Shown here: piece after piece, positions 47,690 through 57,210 of the stretch | How positions within the stretch are numbered: position 1 is the stretch's first letter | How the letters are laid out: the number at the start of each line of letters is the position of its first letter | Source of the DNA: Ruegeria sp. ANG-R | Lineage (GTDB): Bacteria; Pseudomonadota; Alphaproteobacteria; Rhodobacterales; Rhodobacteraceae | NCBI RefSeq assembly: GCF_000813985.1 | Contig: NZ_JWLJ01000013.1 | Span: 1 to 64,000 of the forward strand | Direction: 5' to 3' | Length of the DNA stretch: 64,000 nt | Notes under the pieces: model-generated | What the model saw: only the letters and a program-made list of their open reading frames with translations | What the model was told of the DNA's origin: nothing | Database searches by the model: none | Made by a program: the position numbers and the translations under genes

Positions 47690-47715
47690 GATTTTTATTG
47701 CTGATAATTCAGCAA
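47690..47715 (-). terminator. Probable terminator of nadE
   Basis: On the minus strand TTGCTGA/TCAGCAA arms around ATTA are followed by TAAAAATC. It is about 23 bases beyond the nadE stop. The tail is A-rich rather than T-rich, so its strength is doubtful. Confidence 0.4.
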
Positions 47716-47737
47716 CAATAATGCGCCGAGAGTGAAC

Positions 47738-49396
47738 CTAGCTCCGGTCCCGCCAGCGATTCACAATCGGGTAGCGGCGATCCAGCCAGAACGCGCGCGG
47801 CGTCAATCGTGTGCCCGGCGCGGACTGAAAACGCTTGTATTCACTGATGTAAATCAGGTGTTCGACCCGTCGCGCTTCGACTTCATCAAAGCCCGCTGCA
47901 ACGCAATCGGCGATCGAGCCATCCTGATCCACCAGAATATCGAGGATGGCGTCGAGCACGGGGTAATCCGGCAGGCTGTCGCTGTCTTTCTGATCTTCAC
48001 GCAACTCGGCACTCGGCGGTTTGTCGATGACCGACGGGCGGATGACCTGGCCCTCGGGCCCCTTCATCCAGTCCCGGTGATTGGCGTTGCGCCAGCGGCA
48101 GGTCTCGAACACACGCGTTTTGTAAAGGTCCTTGATCGGGTTATAGCCACCGTTCATGTCCCCGTAGATCGTGGCGTACCCCACTGCGATCTCGGATTTG
48201 TTACCGGTGGTCAGCAGCATCTCGCCGAACTTGTTCGAGATCGCCATCAGCAGCAGCCCCCGCAGGCGGGATTGTACGTTTTCTTCGGTCAGATCCTCGT
48301 CGCGCCCGCCGAACAGCGGAGCAAGAGTGCTGGTCACCGCCGCCCTGCTTTCGGAAATCGGTACGTAGTCATAATGAACGCCGAGCGCCTCCGCGACTGC
48401 TTCGGCATCGTCCAGAGAGCCTTGGCTGGTGTATTCTGACGGCAGCATCACGCAGCGTACATTTTCGGCCCCGATGGCATCCACCGCTATCGTTGCAACC
48501 AGCGCCGAGTCGACGCCGCCCGACAGACCAAGAACCGCTTTCCCGAAACCGGTCTTGCCCATGTAGTCACGCAGGGATTGCACCATCGCGCGATAATCCT
48601 GCTCCCACACGTCCGGCTGCGGCACCACCTCGCCGGAGGCTATCCGCCATCCCTCATCGCCGCGCAGCAGGTCGATGTTCTGCACAACCTCATCAAAAAC
48701 AGGCATACGGAACGCAAGCTCGCCACCGGGGTTCAGGCCAAAGGTGGCACCGTCAAAGATCTGGTCGTCCTGACCGCCCACCATGTTCAGATAAATCACC
48801 GGCAGCCCCGTCTCGACGGTACGCGCCACCATGTGGTTGAGCCGGATGTCATATTTATCGCGGAAATAGGGCGAGCCATTGGGAATCAGCAGGAACTCGG
48901 CCCCTGTCTCCTCAAGCGTTTCGGCGACGTCCTCATGCCAGCCATCCTCGCAGATCGGGCTGCCGATCCGAACGTTGCCGACCGCATAGGGCCCGCCCAT
49001 CGGGCCTGCATCATAAAGGCGGACTTCGTCAAAGACAGTCTCATTCGGCAGATGATGCTTGAGAACCTTGCTGACGATGGTGCCGCCCCTGAGGATCAGA
49101 TAGGCGTTGTACAACTTACCGTCGTCAATCCATGGGCCTCCGATCGCCAGCGCAGGGCCATCGGCGCATTCTTCCGCCAGTGCTAGTACGGCCTGCATCG
49201 CCGCTGTGTGAAACACGGGCTTCATCACCAGATCCTGGGTATTATAACCGGTGATGAACATCTCGGGCAGCGCCACCAGATCAGCCTGCGCCGCGCGCCC
49301 TTGCTGCCAGGCGGCCCTGGCCTTGGCGGCATTCCCTTCGATATCCCCAACCGTGGGGTTCAGCTGTGCCAGCGTGATGCGGAAACGGTCGGCCAT
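47738..49396 (-). CDS. nadE: Glutamine-dependent NAD+ synthase
   Basis: Two-domain enzyme for the last step of NAD synthesis. The N-terminal nitrilase-like amidase has the triad Glu in LPEMFITGY, Lys in SKVLKHHLPN and Cys in GSPICEDGWHED. The C-terminal synthetase has the PP-loop LGLSGGVDSALVAT (about residues 291-304). Length 552, usual for this two-domain type. It pairs functionally with nadD. Confidence 0.95.
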   Translation of the reverse strand: MADRFRITLAQLNPTVGDIEGNAAKARAAWQQGRAAQADLVALPEMFITGYNTQDLVMKPVFHTAAMQAVLALAEECADGPALAIGGPWIDDGKLYNAYLILRGGTIVSKVLKHHLPNETVFDEVRLYDAGPMGGPYAVGNVRIGSPICEDGWHEDVAETLEETGAEFLLIPNGSPYFRDKYDIRLNHMVARTVETGLPVIYLNMVGGQDDQIFDGATFGLNPGGELAFRMPVFDEVVQNIDLLRGDEGWRIASGEVVPQPDVWEQDYRAMVQSLRDYMGKTGFGKAVLGLSGGVDSALVATIAVDAIGAENVRCVMLPSEYTSQGSLDDAEAVAEALGVHYDYVPISESRAAVTSTLAPLFGGRDEDLTEENVQSRLRGLLLMAISNKFGEMLLTTGNKSEIAVGYATIYGDMNGGYNPIKDLYKTRVFETCRWRNANHRDWMKGPEGQVIRPSVIDKPPSAELREDQKDSDSLPDYPVLDAILDILVDQDGSIADCVAAGFDEVEARRVEHLIYISEYKRFQSAPGTRLTPRAFWLDRRYPIVNRWRDRS

Positions 49397-49549
49397 TTTG
49401 CCCTCTTGCCCTCGTCAGTCCTTCAGGGATTTATCAGATCACACCGCAAGTAAAAGACAAATACGGCAAAAGCCGTTGCTCTGCCTTCGGCGGTATCCTA
49501 GTTTTGCGCCAACACAAACACGTCGTGAAAGCCGCAGGCAGGTACAAAC

Positions 49550-51040
49550 ATGAAAGCGATCCGCACATCCATTATCGCTGCAACGATCGCCACGCTGGCG
49601 CCCCTGGCGTCGGCCCAGCAGGACGGACAGGTTGTTATCAAAGATGACGAAGTCGGAGGTGTCTATGAGGGCACGTTCGAAAATGGCCTGCGGCACGGCA
49701 CCGGCACCTATCGGCTGCCCAACGGGTTCGAGTATTCCGGCCAGTGGGTCGAGGGGGAAATTCAGGGGCAGGGCATTGCACGCTACGACAATGGCTCGGT
49801 CTACGAAGGTGATTTTGTTAAAGGTCAGCCCGAAGGACGTGGCAAAATCGTGTACCCCAATGGTCAGACCTATGAAGGGGAATGGTCCAACGGCGCGATC
49901 AATGGCACCGGTATCGTAACCTATGCCAACGGCCTGCGCTACGAAGGCGGCTTCAAAGACGCCCAGCACCATGGCCGGGGCATACTTACCGACCCGAATG
50001 GACATGTCTATGACGGCGACTGGGTCGATGGCCGAAAAGAGGGCAATGCTAAAATCACTTATTCCGATGGCAGTGCTTACGACGGCGAGGTAAAGGCCGG
50101 GTTGCGGTACGGCCAAGGCAGTCAGGTCTGGGTCGACGGCATGACCTACGACGGATCATGGGTTGAGGACCACATGCACGGGATGGGTCGTCTGGTTCAG
50201 CCCAACGGAGATGTCTACGAAGGCGAACTCGTCAACAACCGCCGTCAGGGCAAAGGCAAATCCATCTATGCCAACGGCGCAACCTACGAAGGCGACTATG
50301 CCGATGATCAGCGCCACGGTCAGGGCACATACAAGGGCGGTGACGGTTTCCAGTACACCGGCGAATGGCAGCAGGGTCAGATCGAGGGTCTGGGCGAGAT
50401 GATCTATCCCGACGGATCGGTCTATGTCGGTGATTTTCAAGACGACCTGCCCCATGGCAAAGGACAGACAACCTATCCCGACGGCTCGGTCTACGACGGT
50501 GACTGGATCGCTGGCGTGTTCGAGGGCACGGGAACGGCAACGTACTCCAACGGAACGGTCTACAAGGGCCAGTTCAGAAACGCCCGCAGTCATGGCAAGG
50601 GCGTCCTGACCTTCGCCAATGGCTATCGCTATGATGGGGATTGGGCGGATGGCGTCCGGCAAGGCAAGGGCAAAGCGACCTTCCAGGATGGAACCGTTTA
50701 CGAGGGCGATTTCCAGGACGGCAAGCGCCATGGCAAGGGAACGCTCACCCGCCCCGGTGGCTTCAGCTATACAGGCGAATGGGCAGACGGGAAAATAAAC
50801 GGGGCCGGAACCGCAACCTATGAAACCGGGGATGTCTACGAAGGTAATTTTCTGAACAACAAACGCCACGGCGAAGGCACGATGCGTTTCGCGGGCGGTG
50901 AAGTTGAAACCGGGGTCTGGGAGAACGACACGCTGGCGCGTGAAACCGAGAACGCACCCGAGACACAAAGTCCCGGTGCAGAAGCCGAAACCCCAGAGCC
51001 TGAGCCCGATACCGAAAGCTCGGATACAAACGACGGCTAG
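49550..51040 (+). CDS. Secreted MORN-repeat protein (18 tandem repeats)
   Basis: Protein of 496 residues. A signal peptide covers residues 1-22 (cleavage after ASA). From residue 36 to 449 there are 18 unbroken repeats of exactly 23 residues with the MORN pattern YEGxWxxGxxxGxGxxxYxxG, then a partial nineteenth. The C-terminal 40 residues are acidic and disordered (EAETPEPEPDTESS). MORN repeats bind lipids or proteins; in bacteria the partners are mostly unknown. The export signal places it in the periplasm or outside. Single gene; SDR on the opposite strand downstream. Confidence 0.92.
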   Translation: MKAIRTSIIAATIATLAPLASAQQDGQVVIKDDEVGGVYEGTFENGLRHGTGTYRLPNGFEYSGQWVEGEIQGQGIARYDNGSVYEGDFVKGQPEGRGKIVYPNGQTYEGEWSNGAINGTGIVTYANGLRYEGGFKDAQHHGRGILTDPNGHVYDGDWVDGRKEGNAKITYSDGSAYDGEVKAGLRYGQGSQVWVDGMTYDGSWVEDHMHGMGRLVQPNGDVYEGELVNNRRQGKGKSIYANGATYEGDYADDQRHGQGTYKGGDGFQYTGEWQQGQIEGLGEMIYPDGSVYVGDFQDDLPHGKGQTTYPDGSVYDGDWIAGVFEGTGTATYSNGTVYKGQFRNARSHGKGVLTFANGYRYDGDWADGVRQGKGKATFQDGTVYEGDFQDGKRHGKGTLTRPGGFSYTGEWADGKINGAGTATYETGDVYEGNFLNNKRHGEGTMRFAGGEVETGVWENDTLARETENAPETQSPGAEAETPEPEPDTESSDTNDG

Positions 51041-51047
51041 GCCATCC

Positions 51048-51713
51048 CTACCAAGGCACGCGCTTTCCAGCCCAGTCGTAGAAACCGCCAGTGTCGGTTG
51101 GCGAAAGGCTGTCTATTACATGGAGTAGATTGGCGGCCGCTTCACCGGGTTCGACAGCCGGGTGGCGGCCGAGATATTTTCTCGTGAAGGCCGTCTTCAC
51201 CGTACCGGGATGTAGCGCGACGCAAAGGGCGTGACTATGAGTGCGCGCCAGCTCAATCGCGGCCGTATGCACGATCTGGTTAACCGCTGCCTTGGCCGCT
51301 CGGTAACTTACCCAGCCGCCAAGCCTGTTATCTCCGATCGATCCGACACGCGCCGAAAGTATGGCGATTACCGATTTCCGATTACGCGGCAACAGCCGAT
51401 GGACCTGCTTCAGCACCAATGTCGGGCCAACCGCATTCAGGGCAAACTGGTCTATCATCGCGCGTGCCGAAACGGCGCGCATCGACTTTTCCGGCCTCGC
51501 CCCATCAATCTCAAGCGCACCAGAAGCAACTATGATCAAATCGAACGGGCCGGCGAGCTTTGCCAACACTTGCTCAACCGCGTCAGGATTGGTCAGGTCA
51601 AACCCATCCACAGATCTGGACAGGCGCGTCACCGCAACGCCCTGCGCCTGCAGGTGATCGCTCAATGCGCGCCCGATTCCACCAGAAGCGCCAATTATCA
51701 ATGCGGTTTCCAT
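51048..51713 (-). CDS. SDR-family NAD(P)-dependent oxidoreductase
   Basis: Short-chain dehydrogenase of 221 residues. The cofactor motif is IGASGGIGRAL (about residues 7-17). The catalytic Ser lies in VIAILSARVGSIG, and YRAAK is the YxxxK pair. It looks complete and active, unlike the SDR at 7018. Resembles the CsgA-like or C-factor SDR group. The substrate is unknown. Divergent from the leuA leader. Confidence 0.88.
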   Translation of the reverse strand: METALIIGASGGIGRALSDHLQAQGVAVTRLSRSVDGFDLTNPDAVEQVLAKLAGPFDLIIVASGALEIDGARPEKSMRAVSARAMIDQFALNAVGPTLVLKQVHRLLPRNRKSVIAILSARVGSIGDNRLGGWVSYRAAKAAVNQIVHTAAIELARTHSHALCVALHPGTVKTAFTRKYLGRHPAVEPGEAAANLLHVIDSLSPTDTGGFYDWAGKRVPW

Positions 51714-51822
51714 CAGGCCAAAGCTAGACGAAAACCCTGCCCCTTCAATATCCCACCCAAATTCCGCTGTGATTCAATTTCCCGCTTTTCATTCGCCTCA
51801 TGCGCTGTATAAGCTGAACCCC

Positions 51823-51909
51823 ATGATCAACCGCGCAGATATCGCCTTTGCCGACGCCGCACCCTGCGGCGCGTCGCTGCGTGGTCTACTGATCCTAATC
51901 CGCCTCTGA
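51823..51909 (+). CDS. leuL: Leucine leader peptide of leuA
   Basis: A 28-codon frame ends 79 bases before the leuA start. Its last ten residues are LRGLLILIRL: five Leu and two Ile. The preceding residues show no such bias. This is the classic form of an amino-acid leader peptide. The Leu codons (CTA, CTG, CTA, CTC) sit just before and inside a stem of the attenuator. Ribosome stalling at low Leu-tRNA would change folding. The ribosome-binding site is weak. Confidence 0.78.
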   Translation: MINRADIAFADAAPCGASLRGLLILIRL

Positions 51910-51954
51910 GCGTGCCAACCGGCGCGCCCGCTCAGAGGAGGACGCCCGCGCGCC
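51903..51954 (+). promoter_or_regulatory. Mutually exclusive stems of the leuA attenuator
   Basis: CCTCTGAGCG (51903-51912) pairs perfectly with CGCTCAGAGG (51929-51938). GGCGCGC (51921-51927), in the loop of that stem, pairs with GCGCGCC (51948-51954). The two stems interleave, so only one forms easily, or both form a pseudoknot. The first arm overlaps the leader peptide's last Leu codon and stop. No T tract follows, so the readout may be Rho- or translation-based. Confidence 0.65.
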
Positions 51955-51988
51955 AAAAGGCTTAGGACAGAAGAAGAAAGTGTACCCC

Positions 51989-53557
51989 ATGACCAATGCA
52001 ACCGACCAAGACCGCGTCTTGATCTTCGATACCACTTTGCGCGACGGCGAGCAGAGCCCCGGCGCAACCATGACCCACAACGAAAAGCTGGAGATTGCCG
52101 AGCTTCTGGATGAGATGGGCGTCGATATCATCGAAGCCGGATTTCCCATCGCCTCAGAAGGAGACTTCAAAGCGGTATCCGAGATTGCTGCGCGTTCGAA
52201 GAACAGCCGCATCTGTGGCCTGGCACGTGCCAATTTCGCCGATATCGATCGGTGCTGGGAAGCGGTGAAATACGCCGGAAAGAGCCGCATTCACACCTTC
52301 ATCGGAACCTCTCCGCTGCATCGCGCGATTCCGAACCTGTCCATGGACGAGATGGCGGATAAAATTCACGAGACGGTCAGCCACGCGCGCAACCTTTGCG
52401 AAAACGTGCAATGGTCGCCGATGGACGCCACCCGGACCGAGTGGGACTACCTGTGTCGCGTGATCGAGATCGCGATCAAGGCAGGCGCCACGACAATCAA
52501 CATTCCCGACACCGTCGGCTATACCGCTCCAGTGGAGTCGGCCGACCTGATCAAGCGCCTGATCGAGACCGTTCCCGGCGCGGATGAGGTGGTCTTTGCC
52601 ACGCATTGCCACAACGACCTTGGCATGGCGACCGCGAACTCGCTTGCCGCCGTCGCAGGCGGTGCCCGTCAGATCGAATGCACCATCAACGGCCTGGGCG
52701 AACGCGCAGGCAATACGGCGCTGGAAGAGGTCGTGATGGCGCTGCGCACCCGCAACGACATCATGCCGTGGCACACGGGCATCGATACCACCAAGATCAT
52801 GCACATCTCGCGCCGGGTGGCGACGGTGGCGGGCTTTCCGGTCCAGTTCAACAAAGCCATCGTCGGTAAGAACGCATTCGCCCATGAAAGCGGCATCCAT
52901 CAGGACGGGATGCTGAAGAACCGCGAGAATTTTGAGATCATGCGCCCCGAAGATATCGGCCTCTCGGGCACCTCTTTGCCATTGGGCAAACACTCGGGCC
53001 GTGCGGCGCTGCGCGATAAGCTTGAGACGCTGGGCTATGAAGTCGGTGATAACCAGCTCAAGGATATCTTCGTACGGTTCAAAGATCTGGCCGACCGAAA
53101 GAAAGAGGTCTTTGACGATGACCTGATCGCCCTGATGTCGCTGGATGATGACGACGATTGCCTGCAGCTCGTGTCAATGAAAGTAACTTGCGGTACGGGG
53201 GGGCAGGCTGAATCGACGGTTGAGCTGGAGTTCGATGGCAAGGATGTCATCGCCACCGAGCATGGCGACGGACCGGTAGATGCGACCTTTAAGGCGATCC
53301 GTGCTATTTACCCCAACGAGGCACACTTGCAGTTGTATCAGGTACATGCGGTGACGGAAGGAACCGACGCGCAGGCCACCGTATCCGTTCGCCTGGAAGA
53401 AGATGGTATGATCGCGACCGGTCAATCTGCGAACACCGATACGGTTGTTGCCTCGGCCAAAGCCTATATTCACGCGCTGAACCGTCTGATCATGCGCCGT
53501 GAAAAGGCCGGCCCGGGCGCGGACACGCGTGAGATCAGCTACAAAGACCTGACCTGA
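51989..53557 (+). CDS. leuA: 2-isopropylmalate synthase
   Basis: First committed step of leucine synthesis: acetyl-CoA plus 2-oxoisovalerate to 2-isopropylmalate. The catalytic domain opens with IFDTTLRDGEQSPGATM (about residues 11-27) and has the metal motif THCHNDLGMATANSLAAV (about 199-216) and GERAGNTALEE. The C-terminal regulatory domain for leucine feedback is present (about 390-510). Length 522. The ATG at 51989 is preferred over GTG at 51980. Controlled by the leader peptide upstream. Confidence 0.95.
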   Translation: MTNATDQDRVLIFDTTLRDGEQSPGATMTHNEKLEIAELLDEMGVDIIEAGFPIASEGDFKAVSEIAARSKNSRICGLARANFADIDRCWEAVKYAGKSRIHTFIGTSPLHRAIPNLSMDEMADKIHETVSHARNLCENVQWSPMDATRTEWDYLCRVIEIAIKAGATTINIPDTVGYTAPVESADLIKRLIETVPGADEVVFATHCHNDLGMATANSLAAVAGGARQIECTINGLGERAGNTALEEVVMALRTRNDIMPWHTGIDTTKIMHISRRVATVAGFPVQFNKAIVGKNAFAHESGIHQDGMLKNRENFEIMRPEDIGLSGTSLPLGKHSGRAALRDKLETLGYEVGDNQLKDIFVRFKDLADRKKEVFDDDLIALMSLDDDDDCLQLVSMKVTCGTGGQAESTVELEFDGKDVIATEHGDGPVDATFKAIRAIYPNEAHLQLYQVHAVTEGTDAQATVSVRLEEDGMIATGQSANTDTVVASAKAYIHALNRLIMRREKAGPGADTREISYKDLT

Positions 53558-53622
53558 TCGCAGGCAAAACGAAGGGCTCCCGCACCCGCGGGTGCCCGGC
53601 TTCGCCGAACCCCCTTGCGGCT

Positions 53623-53663
53623 TTGGGCCGGGCAGCGCGCCGCCGGCGCGCTGCCCGGCCCAA
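53623..53663. terminator. 19-base perfect inverted repeat after leuA
   Basis: Arms of 19 bases, TTGGGCCGGGCAGCGCGCC and its exact complement, around a GCC loop. It lies between the stops of the convergent leuA and rlmJ genes. A smaller hairpin (GCACCCGCGGGTGC) precedes it. It ends no clear T tract. It could stop transcription on both strands, or be a dispersed repeat. Confidence 0.65.
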
Positions 53664-53734
53664 CTCGTTTGACAGCATCTCTGATGCAGGCGAACGAGGC
53701 GGGAGCACTACTGCCTATTTTTGGGAAAACAGCC

Positions 53735-54520
53735 TCAGAGCTGCGCAAACACTTTCGAAAGACGGGCCATCTCGTTTTCGATGCCAAAGGGTGCATTCAG
53801 CACGAACATGCCCGACCCGATCATCCGATGCCCCTCGCGCGCTGGGGGAAAACCCACCTCATGGCTCATCGCCTTCGGGTAACCTGCAGATTTCAGGGCT
53901 GCGATCATGGGTGCATGACGTGCGTCCGTTAGAAGCGGATACCAAAGCGCGATCACCCCGACATTCCATTTGCGATGCAGCTTGGCAATCAACCCCGGCA
54001 TACGGTCGTAATCCGCTTTTACCTCATAGCTGGGATCTATCAGCATCATTCCCCGCCGAGGCGACGGGGGCAGCAGAGACTGCGCCAGCTCGAACCCGTC
54101 CTGCCGATAAACCTTCGCCCCATATGGCGACAGAGCCAAGGAAAGCGCCGCATGTTCCTGTGGATGCAACTCAGCCAAGTGCAGGCTGTCCTGATCCCGT
54201 AGTAGATTGGCCGCGATCAGCGGCGATCCCGGATAGGCCGCCGCACCATGGCGCGCCTGCACCGCCTCCAGCACCCGCGACATCGGATGATCGGCGGCAA
54301 ACCAGCCCTCACGCTGCGCCCGTGCAATTCCCGCCGCGGCTTCTCCGGTTCGAACGGCCTCGACTGCGTCGAGCTGATACAGACCGCGCCCGGAATGCGT
54401 CTCAATGTAGCTGAGCGGCTTGTCTTTTTGCGTCAGGTAGCCCAGCACCCATGCCAATAAAGCGTGCTTTTGTACATCAGCCAGATTTCCGGCGTGGTAA
54501 ATATGTTGATATGAGAGCAT
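53735..54520 (-). CDS. rlmJ: 23S rRNA (adenine(2030)-N6)-methyltransferase RlmJ
   Basis: YhiR/RlmJ family rRNA methyltransferase that modifies A2030. The start MLSYQHIYHAGNLADVQKHA is diagnostic. The SAM motif is YIETHSGRGLYQLD (about residues 38-51) and the catalytic motif DPSY in MMLIDPSYEV. Length 261. The ATG at 54520 follows AAGG; a frame from 54544 adds eight residues. Confidence 0.94.
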   Translation of the reverse strand: MLSYQHIYHAGNLADVQKHALLAWVLGYLTQKDKPLSYIETHSGRGLYQLDAVEAVRTGEAAAGIARAQREGWFAADHPMSRVLEAVQARHGAAAYPGSPLIAANLLRDQDSLHLAELHPQEHAALSLALSPYGAKVYRQDGFELAQSLLPPSPRRGMMLIDPSYEVKADYDRMPGLIAKLHRKWNVGVIALWYPLLTDARHAPMIAALKSAGYPKAMSHEVGFPPAREGHRMIGSGMFVLNAPFGIENEMARLSKVFAQL

Positions 54521-54609
54521 TTTGCCTTCTAAAGTCCCCAACAATAAGGCGGAAAGGTGCTGATTAACGCGGAATCAGCCCTTTTACCGGGCGAGTTGGC
54601 ACCCTATAA

Positions 54610-55722
<1,113 letters not shown>

Positions 55723-55778
55723 GGCGCGCACCCTTGTGGGGTGAGAACTCGGGCACGAGCAGCACGGGAAGGTAACCT

Positions 55779-56681
55779 GTGGCAAAGGACCGATCACAGC
55801 GTGACGAATACACGACCCCCCTGCGCCGTTTGCTTCTGGGGATCGTTGTTCTGTGCCTTCTGGGTATCTTTCTGGTCTGGCGCATCGACAGCCCGCGCGT
55901 CGAACGGTTCCGCGCTCAGGTGGTGGACACGGTTGTGCCCTCTATGGAATGGGCGATGGTGCCGGTTACGGCGCTGGTGAACCTCTCTCGTGATTTCCAA
56001 AGCTATCAGCGCCTCAGCGAACAGAACCAGGAACTGCGCAGCGAACTGCGCCTGATGCGCGCGTGGAAAGAGGCCGCGTTGCAGTTGGAACAGGAAAACG
56101 CCCGCCTGCTGGATTTGAACAATGTGCGGCTTGATCCGCGTTTGACCTACGTCACCGGTGTGGTGATGGCCGATAGCGGCTCGCCCTTCCGGCAGTCGGT
56201 TCTGCTGAATGTCGGCGAGCGGGACGGTATCATGGATGGATGGGCCACAATGGACGGGATCGGCGTTGTAGGACGCATCTCGGGCGTGGGTCCGGACACG
56301 GCCCGCGTTATCCTGATGACCGATGCGTCCAGCGTCATACCCGCTACAATCCAACCGTCAGGCCAGACCGCGCTGATCGCGGGCGACAACACGTCGGCAC
56401 CCGCGGTGGAATTTCTGGAGAACCGAGAGCTTGTACGCCCCGGTGACCGGGTCGTGACATCCGGCGATGGCGGCGTGTTCCCGGGGGGCTTGCTGATCGG
56501 TCAGATCACGGTTGATCCGGGTGGCAGGCTGCGCGTGCGACTATCGGCGGATTTTGAACGGCTCGAATTTCTTCGCGTACTGCGCTACCAGTCGGCCCCG
56601 CCGATCACCGATTCAGGAGATATCGTCGGCCCCCGCCGACCCGAAGCGTCGTTGACCCCGCAGGAGGTCAACGATGGATAG
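55779..56681 (+). CDS. mreC: Rod shape-determining protein MreC
   Basis: Bitopic membrane protein of 300 residues that links MreB to PBP2. One transmembrane segment (LLLGIVVLCLLGIFLVW, about residues 14-30) is followed by a coiled coil (about 66-105) and a beta-rich periplasmic domain with VMADSGSPFRQSVLLNVGERDGI split over about 125-150. Starts at GTG. It overlaps mreD by eight bases. Confidence 0.95.
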   Translation: MAKDRSQRDEYTTPLRRLLLGIVVLCLLGIFLVWRIDSPRVERFRAQVVDTVVPSMEWAMVPVTALVNLSRDFQSYQRLSEQNQELRSELRLMRAWKEAALQLEQENARLLDLNNVRLDPRLTYVTGVVMADSGSPFRQSVLLNVGERDGIMDGWATMDGIGVVGRISGVGPDTARVILMTDASSVIPATIQPSGQTALIAGDNTSAPAVEFLENRELVRPGDRVVTSGDGGVFPGGLLIGQITVDPGGRLRVRLSADFERLEFLRVLRYQSAPPITDSGDIVGPRRPEASLTPQEVNDG

Positions 56682-57210
56682 GTCTGTCTCGTACCTGTGG
56701 GCCAAGCGCGGCCTGTACGTCGCGCTGGCGATGTTTGTTGTGTTTCTGCACCTGCTTCCGCTGGATACAAAACCTGATCGCCTGCCTTTTCCCGACATCC
56801 TGATAACGCTCACTTACGCATGGGTCTTGCGGCGATCCGAATATGTTCCGATTCTGATCATCGCGTTTGTCATGTTCATGGCCGATTTGCTTTTGCAGCG
56901 CCCGCCCGGTCTGCTGGCGGCGTTGGTTGTGCTCGGTGCGGCGTATCTCCGCGCGGCGGCGCCGGGAATGCGGGATGCCGGGTTCATCAGCGAATGGACA
57001 ACCGTGGGCGCCGTGATCACCGTTGTATTTGCGCTCAACCGAATGATTCTTGCGATCCTGTCGGTCCAGCAGGCAACTCTGGGGCCGGTGGTGGTTCAAG
57101 TGCTGATGACAATCGCTATATATCCGCTGATCGCTTTGCTAAGTCAGAGCGCGTTTGGAGTGCGGCGCAAGTCAGCCGCCGACAGCGGGATGCCACGGGT
57201 GCGACCATGA
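56674..57210 (+). CDS. mreD: Rod shape-determining protein MreD
   Basis: Small integral membrane protein of 178 residues with about five hydrophobic segments. Sequence conservation is low in MreD, but the position between mreC and mrdA and the segment LPFPDILITLTYAWVLRRSE fit. The first segment is YVALAMFVVFLHLLPL. The start overlaps mreC, and the stop overlaps the mrdA start (ATGA). Confidence 0.9.
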   Translation: MDRSVSYLWAKRGLYVALAMFVVFLHLLPLDTKPDRLPFPDILITLTYAWVLRRSEYVPILIIAFVMFMADLLLQRPPGLLAALVVLGAAYLRAAAPGMRDAGFISEWTTVGAVITVVFALNRMILAILSVQQATLGPVVVQVLMTIAIYPLIALLSQSAFGVRRKSAADSGMPRVRP

